Shown here one piece after another: positions 53,413-64,000 of a DNA stretch of 64,000 bases. Position numbers and translations under genes: made by a program. A model generated the notes under the pieces. The model was not told the DNA's origin and ran no database searches. It saw nothing but the letters and a program-made list of their open reading frames with translations. Position 1 is the first letter of the stretch. Each line of letters begins with the position of its first letter. Source of the stretch: Erpobdella octoculata (lineage: Eukaryota > Annelida > Clitellata > Hirudinida > Erpobdellidae); NCBI GenBank assembly GCA_963978895.1, contig OZ022244.1, positions 2,074,020 to 2,138,019 on the forward strand, read 5' to 3'.

Positions 53413-54982
53413 TACAGACTTCATAGTTATTGTATGTCGATTGATACTAATTAATCAATTTATTATTCAATGGCTCACAACGTTACTTACCCTCATTCTG
53501 AGTAACATTTGTTTTCACTAGCCAAAATGACCAAAACAGAATAACTGGTAAAACAGCTTTTCTGATCATGGTATATTTCAAAATTTATAATATTTAAAAG
53601 GTAGTTAATATTAATTACGAAGCCTTGTTGATCGATTTAAAAATAAACAAATATCGATATGACGTTGCGCGAATTACAAGTTTCAGCCAAAAGTGGATAT
53701 TAACTTAAAAAGGTAGACAAAGAAGCGTATAACTTCTTCAAGTTTATTTTCTGAACATTAACATTTATTGAAAAAAGATTCAAAGCTGATTCGTCTCAAA
53801 CCAATAGAAACTTTAAAGTTTAAAAAAAACTGCAAAACTATTGAGTTCTCCCTTGCTTGTTCCTGAATAATGGTTCATGGAAATAGATTGGCAGACAAAT
53901 ATATATATATTGAGTTGTTTTATTTGTTTTGTGATTTGTTTTTTAAATTTTTTTCTTGTTTGTTTCATTTTTTTATAAAATTTGAGAAATTTACGTAAAT
54001 AATTTATCCTTACTTTCCATCTTTTTATAATTTTGAATATCATTATGCGAAGAAATAAGAAAAAATAAACTTGCATGGGCAACTTTTCTCTGATTTATTA
54101 GGATCACAAATCTGTTAATGTTGTCAAAATTCAAAAGAAAAAGGTCCTAAAATCATAAACGAAACAAACCCTGGCCACCAAGAAACTATTTGAGATGAAA
54201 AAACCTTTATAATAAAACATTTAAAATTTCAAGTTGTTACTACGGAAAAAAAAACTAAATTAAATCAAATTGGAGTCAGCAAATTCTAATAAAAAGCTGA
54301 AAGATATTTATTTAAGAAAGCGCACAATAACTGTTTGCTCAGTTTCTACTGTATTAACATCGACATGTAAAACATAAAGGCTTACAAAATAAAACGGGTT
54401 TAAATGAACTTGTAAAATTGGTCAAGGTCACATATTCAATGATGGATGCTTGTTTTCCGTTCTCAACGATTGGCTAAATTCTTCCTTCATAGTTATGACG
54501 AGTACAAGAAAATGAAAAGCAAAGTGTACTTTTTCCGGGCTGAGGTTGATGCATCCAAATATGTACGATTGAGAATCGGTTATTAGTTTGCACCATACCA
54601 AATTGTGATTTCTATAACAAAAACTTTATATAAAAAAACGTCTGGAAGTTTGAAGTTCTGGAAAAGAGTTAAGTTGTTTTATTTGTTTTGTGATTTCTTT
54701 TCTAAATTTGTTTCCTGGTTTGCCGGTTCCGTTTTCTGTAAAATTAAAGTAGCTTATGTATATTTCTTATGGCTTTTTCCTCACCGTAATTTAAATATCT
54801 TTATGTTAAGAAACAAGAAAAAGTAAAACTCTACACTTTTTTTACATTAGCAATAGCGGTAATGGGGCTATTATTGGCTATTATTTTTTAACTGTTTTAG
54901 CGCTATTTACTACCGCTGTTTTTGATCATGTTTTTTCATATCAATTAAATGCTTTTTTATGCATTTTGTTTTTATTTAAAGT
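53413..54982. other. start of unit C; non-coding shared block
   Basis: Aligned with 7933-9272. A unique stretch at about 53820-54100 has short lysine-rich minus-strand frames without a known domain. Confidence 0.55.
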
Positions 54983-55516
54983 ATGAATGAAATCTAAATC
55001 TGAGTTTTTTTTAAGCTTGTATACACCTATAATGATGATATTTTGGTAGCAAGAAAATCTGTTGAAGACCACACAGAGCACTTGAGGACAGTTTTTAAGC
55101 GATTTTCCAAATTTGGCATAACCATCAACCGTGCAAAACGTGAAATTGGTGTTGAAAAATTCAATTTTATTGGCCCTCATATAACTCAGTCAAGCGTCAC
55201 TCCCCTTTCCGAAAAAGTTGAATCTCTGCTGAATTTCACCAAACCATCTTCAACCAAACAGTTACGAAGATTCATCGGCCTCATAAATTTTTATCAAAGG
55301 TTCATTTCTAACTGTGCTACTATTCTAGCTTCATTTACAAACCTTCTCAAGAGTAATAACACATTCACATGCACACACACACACACACATCATTATCATT
55401 ATCATCATAGTCATCGTCATCGTCGTCCTCGTCGTCGTCGTCGTCATCATCATCATCATTGCGGTCGCCCAAATTATCATGGAATCAAGAGGAAACAAGT
55501 TCGTTGCAAACAATAG
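54983..55516 (+). pseudogene. Ty3/gypsy reverse transcriptase fragment (unit C)
   Basis: The cleanest of the three copies: open from 55043 to 55516 with ARKSVEDHTEHL, FGITINRAKREIGVEKF, TPLSEKVESLLNFTKPSS and TKQLRRFIGLINFYQRFIS. An extra T near 55012 disrupts the frame before the Y-x-D-D box. Only the RT C-terminal region is present. Confidence 0.85.
55371..55461. repeat. compound CA/TCA/TCG microsatellite (unit C)
   Basis: Same motif order as 9658-9743 and 31950-32042. Confidence 0.95.
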
Positions 55517-56631
55517 ATTTTTGGCGCCAATTTTCTAGAAAACTTTTAAAGATGCAGGCTAAATTTAGAAGCGCATTGTTTATTACTTTTTTTCAACATC
55601 TCATTCTTTAGTTTTTCTGTTTCTTTTTCTGTGTCATTTTTGCGTTGATTAGTTGTTGTTTGTTACGCTGTTTTTTTGTAGTTGCGACCAGAAAAAGAAA
55701 ACGTTTTGCATCTATCGAGCGTTTAATGTGGTTTAGCTTGCCTCTATTATGTTGCATTTATTTATTTGATTTTAAATTTATTGCACAAAATATCGTTGAT
55801 TTTGTCGGGTCACTTTAATAAGATTTTTATTTATTTAAAAGTCTGTTTTATTCGTTGTAGTTGATTCAAGTATTCATTATTGTCGCTTCTTTCTGTGGTT
55901 TCAATTTTTTATTTTAATGTGTTTTATTTCTTAATAACCGTATTAATCTGTTAAGAGAAAAATGAATAATATTGGCTCTTTGTCAATGTCTCTGTTTTAA
56001 ACAAAACATAAGAGTATTTCTGATTTTAAACTCTACTCTCTCAACTGTTATATTATTTAATTTATTGTTTCATTATAAGGTTCGAAAGATAGCTTTATAT
56101 AGCTAAAACTGGCCAGTAAACCCTGATTGTTTTATAACTTTTATATTTATATACCAGTAAATTTATTAATTCAAATTCTTGTCGTTTCAAATGAAGGAAA
56201 CACAAGTTAGTTTGAATTTCTTGCAGCCGGCATTCTAATCCAAGTATTTTATTTTCCTTTACTCAGAGACTAAAAATATATAAACTTGTAAAAAACTTAT
56301 CAAATCTTAAGAAACCCTACATCTCTGTATATAGTTTTAGTTGTTTAAAACATAGCAGTGGTTTTTGTCACTGAATACCATATTTTGCAACCATAATTAT
56401 TATGCTCCCGAAAGTAATATAAGCAAAATAAATAACAAAAAATACATGTTTTAATACAAAATAACGAGATGGTTATGATGTTAGTCTTAGAATATTTTAG
56501 TTTGTTCTTTGATTTTGCGAATGTTTGGTTCAAAAATAATAAGTCTATATCTATATAAATTGTTAGATTTTTATTAAATATTTCTTTTCTGTTCATCAGT
56601 TCATCCTTGGAAGAGAAAGAAAAGACACTCA
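55517..56631. other. non-coding, shared with units A and B
   Basis: AT-rich, aligned with 9800-10770 and 32098-33216. Frame 56345-56635 is a shadow of the tail-exon region. Confidence 0.55.
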
Positions 56632-56687
56632 TCAATTGACATCATGTTCTTCAGAGGATAATTCAGAAGCTGATTCAAGTCTTTTGT
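56632..56687 (-). CDS. gene C cytoplasmic tail exon
   Basis: Acceptor tttcttag before 56687, then AC completing Tyr, and KRLESASELSSEEHDVN to a TGA at 56632-56634. An acidic, serine-rich short tail after the membrane anchor (LLLIE-Y-KRL) fits a type I membrane protein. No SH2/ITAM-type motif is present. Confidence 0.7.
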
Positions 56688-56873
56688 CTAAGAAATAAAA
56701 CTAAGAATTGTTTAATAAAAATTTATTTAATAACATATAATAAATCTTTTTTTGTTTTTATTTACAAAACTAAGTAAAAAGTCTAAGAATTAACATTTAG
56801 GAGATGAACTATTTGCGTATAAACCACTTAGAGAAAAATTAGAAAATAATAATTATAAAAATATTTCACTCAC

Positions 56874-57011
56874 ATTCGATTAATAATAAAGCAATGACCA
56901 GAATTATTAGCAAAACGACAATAATAGTGGCAAAAGCTAATGCTGTGCATTGAGGACGTTCTTCAGGTACTTTTACTTTACTGTTATCTTTATCGCTTTC
57001 CTTAAAATCAG
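56874..57011 (-). CDS. gene C transmembrane exon
   Basis: A 138-nt phase 1-1 exon, acceptor attacag, donor GAAT/gtgagt. Linker DFKESDKDNSKVKVPEERPQ, then span TALAFATIIVVLLIILVIAL. Four codons longer than B, all within the linker. Confidence 0.88.
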
Positions 57012-57230
57012 CTGTAATTTAAATATAAGTGTGCGTGTGTTAAACATTTTATGTGATTTTGGATAGCATTACAATATGAAATAGTAAATAGACTGAGATG
57101 TTTTTAAAATCTATTTTTAATAAATAGTAAAATTCAAGAAATTAAATAAGATAGAATAAGGTCGGATATCACCGCTGCCGATAGAGCGGGTATTTTGCCA
57201 TATTCAAGCAAATTAAAAACCAATGTGTAC

Positions 57231-57356
57231 CCGAGCAGTTGAACTCATTGTCGTGGGTATATCCATAGATGCAATAACATGCATACGTTCCGGGGAAATT
57301 TTGACAGCTTGTCGTATCAGGATCGCATTTGTTTCTTCTTGCGCATTCATCGACAT
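57231..57356 (-). CDS. gene C calcium-binding EGF exon
   Basis: A 126-nt phase 1-1 exon encoding DVDECARRNKC, TSCQNFPGTYACYC and IYGYTHDNEFNCS. Partner of 33820-33945. Confidence 0.88.
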
Positions 57357-57553
57357 CTAAATATTGAAAACCGAGTCAATAAATTGGCACATGGTAAACC
57401 ACAAAACAAAATGATTTGAATAAAAGTAAATAGTCAATATTGGTAGGTTTATTAGAATAAAGTCAACATATTTTTTTCTCAAGGAACCAGAACATTACAG
57501 TGTTGAAATTATTTTTTAGAAAAATAATTTTTTATTACAATTAATAAACTAAC

Positions 57554-57682
57554 CCACGCATGTTTTAGTCGATATGGAAGTAAAGCCGTTTTTGCACTTA
57601 CACCCGTAAGAACCGTTTGTGTTAAAACATTCTGATTTATCAGTTTCGCAAGAACTATTCAAGGTAAGACATTCATTTACAT
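57554..57682 (-). CDS. gene C EGF exon
   Basis: A 129-nt phase 1-1 exon encoding VNECLTLNSSC, SECFNTNGSYGCKC and KNGFTSISTKTCV. Because the preceding exon (58463-58591) ends in T rather than G, the junction codon is TAT (Tyr) instead of GAT (Asp), altering the first residue of the calcium motif. Confidence 0.85.
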
Positions 57683-58462
57683 CTGTAATGTCATCAGTTT
57701 AAAATTAATTTAGCAGTTTTTGATTTTGGTTAAGCGTCATGGCTTTTTAGTCAGTCAAACTTTAATTTTAATATCAAGCCCCGTAAAATTTGTGAATACA
57801 TTTTTTGCTAGTTATCTTTCTTCATAAAATTTCATTTTTTAAATTCTTATAATGTTTTTATAGACATATCAATAAATCTTTTTTTCACTCTACCTATAAT
57901 TGTAATGGTAACTTAAATGTAAAATAATAGTTCAAAAGCTGTCATATATTCTTGTCTTAAACAACTGTAGATTTTTTTGCTACTGGTCTTATATCTAAGT
58001 TTGAACAAATCCATTGAATGATGGTTTTCAAGTATTAGTTTGAGGTTCGCATCATAATCTGCAGTACTTCTTACGTCTAAAGGAGGTACTAGAGTTCTGC
58101 ATAGGCCAAGCCGGGCTCTGATTTAGGATTATATGAACGGACCGCACAGGGCCCAAGTATGCACTAGCCGAGTTGTAATGCAAAAAGGTTTTTCCTGTTA
58201 TATTTATGTTGTACTAGTCCTGTTTATTTAGTTCCTGCTTCGACTAAAACAAAAAGGTATTAGAGTAACATCAATTTTATTTAAATTGTCAGCTTCGGAC
58301 ACTAGTAAAACGATATTTATTAGCAATATAATACCGTTTTATTATTTATGTCCGAGAATCGGGCTCTTCCAACATTGCCCTTAAGAAGCATGCTTTCGGG
58401 TGTCAGTCAATCAGTGTATAAAGTTGAGTGCTTATTTAAATTCAGACATTAACAAAACATAC

Positions 58463-58591
58463 ATTGACATTGAAAATTTGAATAGTTATCAAATCCGTGA
58501 ATGCAAATGCATGAGTAGTTGCCAATAGTATTGTTGCACACTATTGAACTCTTTTGACATAGGTCGGTTTTTATGGAGCACTCATCACTAT
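58463..58591 (-). CDS. gene C EGF exon
   Basis: A 129-nt phase 1-1 exon encoding DSDECSIKTDLC, SIVCNNTIGNYSCIC and IHGFDNYSNFQCQ. The exon ends CAAT/gtatgt where A and B have CAAG/gtatgt, weakening the donor consensus at position -1. Confidence 0.84.
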
Positions 58592-59111
58592 CTTTTGAAT
58601 TAAAATTAATTGTAATATAGAGCACGGAGGTTTTATTAACTTAAAAAAATTAAAAAAATTTACAAAGGAAACATTTCTAAAACGTGGCTTGAAAAAATAT
58701 AGATGTTACAAACGAAACATTTCTAAAACGTTACATAAGAAAAGTTTCTTTAACGTACAGTGCATGAGCAAATCAACCAAAAAAATGCGGTTTCTTGTAA
58801 CCGGAAAGTAACGAACAAGAAACGTTACAAAAACGTTATTATGTTTATTGGGTAAGAAGTGCTACAAAACACCACTTTCATAGATACTATCTTTTGTCCT
58901 CTTATCAAATATATAGTTTATCTATAGCAACCAAACGCGTTTTATTCGATCTTAATAGGCCTATCAAATTATATAAATGAGAATACAAAATCAGCTAAAA
59001 ACAGCATTGGCTATTGTAAACAAAACCTTAGTTAATAATTTATTTGTATGTCTATTATTTGTAATTTATTATGTTTATCATTACCAATTAATAAACAAAA
59101 TCAAACTCGAC

Positions 59112-59237
59112 CTTGACATTTTGAGTTGTTTAACTTTTCAAATCCCGGATAACACTTGCATATAAAACTTCCGACAGTATTCTCACATATTTCATCACTA
59201 TTGCAATTGTGAGTTTCTTCTAAACACTCATTTATAT
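59112..59237 (-). CDS. gene C calcium-binding EGF exon (C-x-C type)
   Basis: A 126-nt phase 1-1 exon encoding DINECLEETHNC, SDEICENTVGSFICKC and YPGFEKLNNSKCQ. Donor AAG/gtcgag. Confidence 0.88.
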
Positions 59238-59663
59238 CTGTGCATGAGTGAAAATCTGACTCAGTATTGAAAATGTTTTTTAGGCATTATCAACAACACC
59301 GTATACATCATTAAAACGTTTTAAAAAAAAGATTAAGTCCAGATACGCCTTGGCATATCGGTAAATATTTCAACATCTACGTTTAAAATCCTAGTCAGAT
59401 AAAATTGCTTAATTTCCTTTTACGATTATTCTTGAGGTTTACGTCATTTTAGTTTTATATTCTCTTGTGGTAATCAAATGTGAATCAGGCTCGGTACAGT
59501 TCAATTTCAGCCACTTTAAGCACATCAGCCATTTCAGTGAACGCGCTACCCAGAGTATGCTTGACCGTACTACTATAACAATTAATTTGCTTCAAAAGTC
59601 CAAAAAATAATGTCCAGCCCACCCAATGATAAGATACACAAAACAGTTTAATTATATTATTAC

Positions 59664-59786
59664 CTGAACAATCAAAAATAGAATGTTGTTTAAATCCAAT
59701 TAAACAGTTACAAGAATAGTTGTTTTTATTGTTGATGCACACTGTTGAATTTGTGTTGCACATGCTCCTACCATCAAAACACCACG
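59664..59786 (-). CDS. gene C Trp-Cys EGF-like exon
   Basis: A 123-nt phase 1-1 exon encoding WCFDGRSMCN, STVCINNKNNYSCNC and LIGFKQHSIFDCS. Acceptor tttaaag, donor CAG/gtaata. Differences from A and B cluster between cysteines 1 and 2 (GRSMC against GRHEC). Confidence 0.85.
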
Positions 59787-59789
59787 CTT

Positions 59790-61432
59790 TAAAACAAAAT
59801 TTAAGTTATTGATAGAATAATGTTATTTATTATATAAAGAAGAACCCTGCATAGGCCGATTTTTTTAGTTCCGGTTCAGTTTGAACTGTGTTACTAGCAG
59901 AACAATCTATATATCAGGCCTGTTGTATAGAGAAAAAACCCAGGCCTGGCCAATTATATATAAATGCAAATCTAGGCCCGTTTATTTGTGGATGAACTTA
60001 ATAAAAATGTTCGGCCAGGACAGGGCAAGCTTTTGCCATTTTTATTCACTTAGCGGCTTTATAATTCAAATGAGCCGTATTCAAATGTCGCAAGAACAGG
60101 TTTTAATATGCAATATTCTCTATTTAAAATCAGTATTATTTTTGAAATGGTTGTCTTATTATAATTTCATTAATGAAGGTATGTGCCCATTTTATCAATA
60201 AGGATTTTGTTTTTAACTAGCTGTTTTACTCTGTGGTGCAAAATGTTATTGAGGTGGTTACTTTTCCGTTTTTTCTCTTTTATATTAACTATCTTTTTTT
60301 GATATTTTTTGTTTTTATTCTGATTTTTACATTTATAAATATAAATACTTTTTTTTTTATAAAAATTTGATTATTTTAGTTTTCATTTTTGTTATTTTTT
60401 TCTATTTCATTTTTTTGTTATTTTGTCGTTTCCCCTGTTTCTCCTAAAAAAGAGAAAGTATAAATATATCTAACATTCTTTACTTTTTTAATAACTTTCA
60501 TTTACTATTTTTTTTTTATTTTTTGTTTGTTTTTTTTAGCTTTTTTACAAACTTTTATTTAGGTTACAATTTCTGTTTGTGTGTGTGTGTGGCTTTCTCT
60601 GTACGCAAATTTTGCAAGTAAAATTTAACCAGCATTTTGACTAGCTAGGAGCCTGAAATTTTCAGCATAGCTTTATATTGGATGACAATACATGATTCAA
60701 TTAAAAAAAAAGTAATTTGAACATCTTTTGTATACATACACACAGACAAACATCGAGTGTATTTGAAATAAAAGTTTGTGTTAAAAAACTTGTTTTTTCC
60801 TTTACTTGTTTCCAATCGCTGTTCTCTATATTTTTCTCTTTTTATCTTCTCTTTTGCTTTTAATTTTTTTATTTTTCTTTACATTTTTCTCTTGTTTTTG
60901 TGTTTCTTTCGCTATTTTTATTAGGTCTTTTTCTTTTTTTATAATGTTCAAATTGCACTTTATTTTTTATTTATTGTAGTGATTTAAATCTATTTAAGAG
61001 CGCTTTGATTTTATAAAAAAATGCTAGTTATTCCTTATAGTTTAGTTCGACAACAACGTGTTTACGTGTAGGGAAGAGTAGTACCAAATGGCAACACAAT
61101 TTTACACTTTTATTCAAATCAATCATACAAAAAAAAAACTATAAGTGATTATATTAAATATTTTTCATATAAAGAAAGAAAAAACATTCTACTATTAAAA
61201 ACCGCTCATTAAAACCAAAGTATAACAATTTTATAAAAAAAACTTTAAATAACGCAACCTCTCCTAAAATATCTGGGTGGCTATTCAGTACTACCATGTA
61301 GTACTAAATGGCCACCCCTAGTACAGATTAGCCACTCATGCAATTTTAATTATAGAAGACAAAGTTCTCACCAAATGGCAAGCCAAAATATTTTATTTCG
61401 CAGACAATTCTTTATTAATGTTAATTAAAAAA
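59790..61432. other. gene C intron, nearly identical to 18819-20418
   Basis: T-rich non-coding block. By eye only occasional substitutions or small indels separate it from the unit A copy. Confidence 0.7.
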
Positions 61433-62103
61433 TCATAAAAACATTTTTGTTATTTTATTAATAAGTTTTAGATTACAATCCAAGACTATATGATGAAAAA
61501 TAAAAAAAAATGATTTGCCCATTTTTTTCTTGGATTGTTGAAGGATTGGATCTCCTAATTTTACAAATATTGGTGCTAAATCTGCCTCACAAACACCTTT
61601 ATCTGTAAACAAAAATTTGGTCTCTTCGGTGTCTTTATCCTTGTACAAAAATTTAAAAAAATCAGCAGAAACTTTATCGCCTTTGACTTCCATGATTTTG
61701 CCTACATAACAGGTTTTCAAGTTAAAAACATATTCAGAAATACACCAATTTCCTATTTACATTTTAGTGTTGTCAAGAGCAAATTAAGCATCTTTACTGG
61801 TGACCATAGATATTGATTCCCCGTCAGGCTCAATGTCTTGGAAGCTTTTTGAAATATCCCTTTTTGCTGCAGGTTTTGATGTTTGGACCTCAAATCTCTT
61901 TCTGTTCTTTCTTTCTGCAAAATATTCTTTACTGGAGTATCGGTGAATATGGTTGACGACAATTTTTTCTGACCCCCATCTCGTTTGTGAGGTGCAGCTT
62001 TCGGAAAAGGGCGGATCATTTGAAGATTTACCAATAACTCTGATCCACTGGGTTCGACAACGACCATAGAGATGTTGGGAGTTTGAACGTTTTCTTTAGT
62101 CAT
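61433..62103 (-). pseudogene. pogo/Tigger-like transposase C-terminal fragments (unit C)
   Basis: Same two pieces as 20419-21049, with VNLQMIRPFPKAAPHKRDGG and CYVGKIMEVKGDKV. An extra G near 61871 changes the frame relative to unit A. No DDE domain. Confidence 0.6.
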
Positions 62104-62145
62104 TATTCCATAAGCAGCTTATGCCTCAGTGATGTCTACTCACTT

Positions 62146-63122
62146 GGTGTTTTTCAGCTGCAGATTTAACTAGCAAGCAAGTTTTTAAAACTAACCCGTC
62201 AAACAGAGAAACTTTACAGATGTCTCCCTACAATGACAAACTACTACAATCTAAAAACCCTGACACGCAATCTACATGGGCTATATATTGAACAGGAAAA
62301 ACAATATTGGCATGGACAAATTTCAGATGCTGAGGACGACCCAAAAAAACTTTGGAGGACGTTGGGGAAAATGCTTTGTCGTGACCAGCAATTTTCGCAA
62401 TCGTCTTCTGACGGCCCAACTGCAGACTGTTTTGACAAAGTTGAACTGTCAGAGCATCCATATCATCGGCACCATCTCCAGTTTTCTCCTAAAAAGAATG
62501 CTCTGCAACATTACTTGGTTTCAGTTTCATCACTCGAGAACATGTCTACAAATTGATAATGAGTGCCCCAAACAAAAGTTGTTTACTAGATCCTGCACCA
62601 ACCTGGCTGATTAAGAAAGTTGCAACGGAGTTGTCGCCATTTCTCACTTTTCTGCTTAACACCTCTCTTCAAAATGGTATCTTTCCAAAAATGTTTGGTT
62701 TTGCGATTGTCACTGCAGTACTTAAGAAGACTACGCTTGATCCACTAGATCCTAAAAAATATCGGCCTATATCTAATCTTTCATTTATTTCTAAACTGTT
62801 GGAACGTGCAGTGAATGATCAACTTGGATGCTACTTATCTGAGCACTCTCTTCTTCCTCTAGTTCAGTCTGCCTACCGCAGGTTTCTTCTTCTCTGCTCC
62901 AACTGCCTGGAACAACTTGCCAACTCAACTTCGAAGCTGTGAAAGCTCCCTCTATACTTTCAAAGCATCCTTGAAAACTGTACTTTTCGATAACTAATTA
63001 TTTTAAACTGTTGTTTTATTTTACTTTTTTTTTATTCTTGATCAAACGAATGGCACAGCGCATTTGTGAAGCGCCTGCGCTTGAATTTGCGCGATACAAA
63101 TAAACAGAGAATAGAATAGAAT
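62146..63122 (+). mobile_element. L2/CR1-like LINE, unit C copy with internal deletion
   Basis: Aligned with the A copy from the 5' edge to 62880 (gcctaccgca), then jumps to the C-terminal segment (ggtttcttcttctctgctcc). About 1,050 bp corresponding to 21836-22887 are missing, including RT motifs A, B and C. The 3' end has the same gcgcatttgtgaagcgcctg and GAATA tail. Confidence 0.87.
62553..62942 (+). pseudogene. L2/CR1-like RT with catalytic core deleted (unit C)
   Basis: Reads SAPNKSCLLDPAPTWLIKKV, LDPLDPKKYRPISNLSFISK, LPLVQSAYRR, then the deletion joins FLLLCSNCLEQLANSTSKL out of frame. The catalytic aspartates are lost. Confidence 0.85.
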
Positions 63123-63531
63123 AATATCCAATGAATAATAGTAAATTATTGAGAAAGTGTATTGAAGCTAATTTAAGAAAAAATATTCTATAATCTAATG
63201 CAAAGAAATATATTATTTTATCAGCCAATCCAAAGAAATATATTATTTTATCAGCCAATCCAAAAAAATATCATACTCCATTAGCTACAACTAATCAGTT
63301 CTAGTTGATAATCCTAGGATGTTTTATACACATCAATTAATGCAAGGAAATATCATACTCTATCAGCTAATCCATGGGAATATCATACTCCATCAGCTAC
63401 AGCTAATCAGCTGTAGTTAACAATCCTAGGAAATATTATTGTCCATGAACTATTACAAGACAATATCATACTCTATCAGCTACTTCTAAAGATTATTATA
63501 CTCCATCCCTATCAGCTAATTCAAGGAATTA
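63122..63531. repeat. degenerate tandem repeat after the LINE tail (unit C)
   Basis: As 23127-23487, with a local duplication of aaagaaatatattattttat at 63203 and 63233. Confidence 0.75.
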
Positions 63532-63539
63532 TCTTACAC

Positions 63540-64000
63540 CAGGGGTCTCCCTACTTCTCGGCTGGAGGGCCGCATTAACAGTCAACAGCAGTTTAGGGGG
63601 GCGACTGCACACTAGAGGTCAATATAAGAAAGAATCAAAACATAGATGTTGTTTTTACTTATATATTTATAATTTTAATATTTTTTAATATTATATTTAA
63701 TGTTGTGTATAAATAAAGTTATTTAAACATGAATAAATAGTGAAACTGTATCTTGCACACAATATGGCTCAAAAAATGCCGACTGACAAGTCATAACACT
63801 AACACTAATTAAAATAGAGTTCTACACATTTTACAATTATATGACAGTATACGACAGTACAAAACAATGGTAATCATGGAGAAAAGCGGAATAAATTATT
63901 TTCGTGTATTTTTCAAACATTTTTTTATAAATTTTATACCGATAGAAAATACCGTCAGGCAGCGATAAAAGCTCGAGTACGCAGGCTGACAACAAACTAA
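63540..64000. mobile_element. hAT-type element, CAGGGGTCTCC family (unit C, cut by window end)
   Basis: Left end caggggtctcc at 63540 after tcttacac (63532-63539). The body aligns with 23496-23955. The right end lies outside the window. Confidence 0.85.

Larger units (their letters stand above)
56632..59786 (-). other. EGF-repeat membrane receptor gene C (visible part)
   Basis: Exons in coding order: 59664-59786 (Trp-Cys EGF), 59112-59237, 58463-58591, 57554-57682, 57231-57356 (EGFs), 56874-57011 (transmembrane) and 56632-56687 (tail). The junctions remain in frame for about 275 residues. Relative to B it lacks the C-x-x-C EGF exon. The N-terminal domain exon should lie past 64000, since A and B place it 6-9 kb upstream of the Trp-Cys exon. 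This copy alone keeps the full 17-residue tail after the membrane anchor. Confidence 0.72.

Overview
The window is AT-rich animal (metazoan) DNA. It has short GT-AG introns, phase-1 EGF exons, long microsatellites and many decayed transposons (hAT, Helitron-like, L2/CR1-like LINE, R2-like LINE, Ty3/gypsy, pogo-like, Penelope-like). This mix suggests an invertebrate such as a cnidarian or tunicate, but nothing here fixes the species. There are no rRNA, tRNA or CRISPR features that I can support, and no bacterial-type operons.

The real host content is a tandem family of three related genes on the minus strand, named here A, B and C. Each encodes a single-pass membrane protein: a 105-residue four-cysteine N-terminal domain that I do not recognise (seen in A at 25123-25438 and B at 46616-46931; C's copy would lie beyond the window), a divergent EGF-like repeat beginning with Trp-Cys, three to five further EGF repeats (mostly calcium-binding type), a transmembrane exon and a very short cytoplasmic tail. 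Exon lengths and splice phases agree: phase 0-1 for the N-terminal exon, then 1-1 throughout. I could not place signal-peptide exons. The paralogues differ in EGF number, membrane-proximal module, tail length and, most strikingly, in the N-terminal domain.

Layout: 1-7930 is the end of an upstream unit, whose TACA microsatellite has been broken up by a LINE, a Helitron-like element, an R2-like LINE and a CTA microsatellite. Unit A runs from about 7930 to 28567, unit B from about 29132 to 53069, and unit C from 53413 past the end. Each unit starts with a shared non-coding block, a dead Ty3/gypsy RT fragment and a compound CA/TCA/TCG microsatellite. Then come the EGF gene (3' end first), a pogo-like fragment, an L2/CR1-like LINE, a small hAT element and the N-terminal exon. 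Units A and B end in a conserved block followed by a TACA array. A plus-strand exon for the C-terminal half of a fucolectin/F5-8-type lectin domain lies only in unit A (11286-11552).

Mobile elements explain most of the rest. Six hAT-type insertions have both termini and 8-bp target duplications, one of them nested inside another. Two Penelope-like fragments sit inside TA arrays. The A and C copies of the 18.8-23.5 kb / 59.8-63.5 kb block look almost identical, while B has diverged and is rearranged, so duplication or gene conversion between units was uneven in time.
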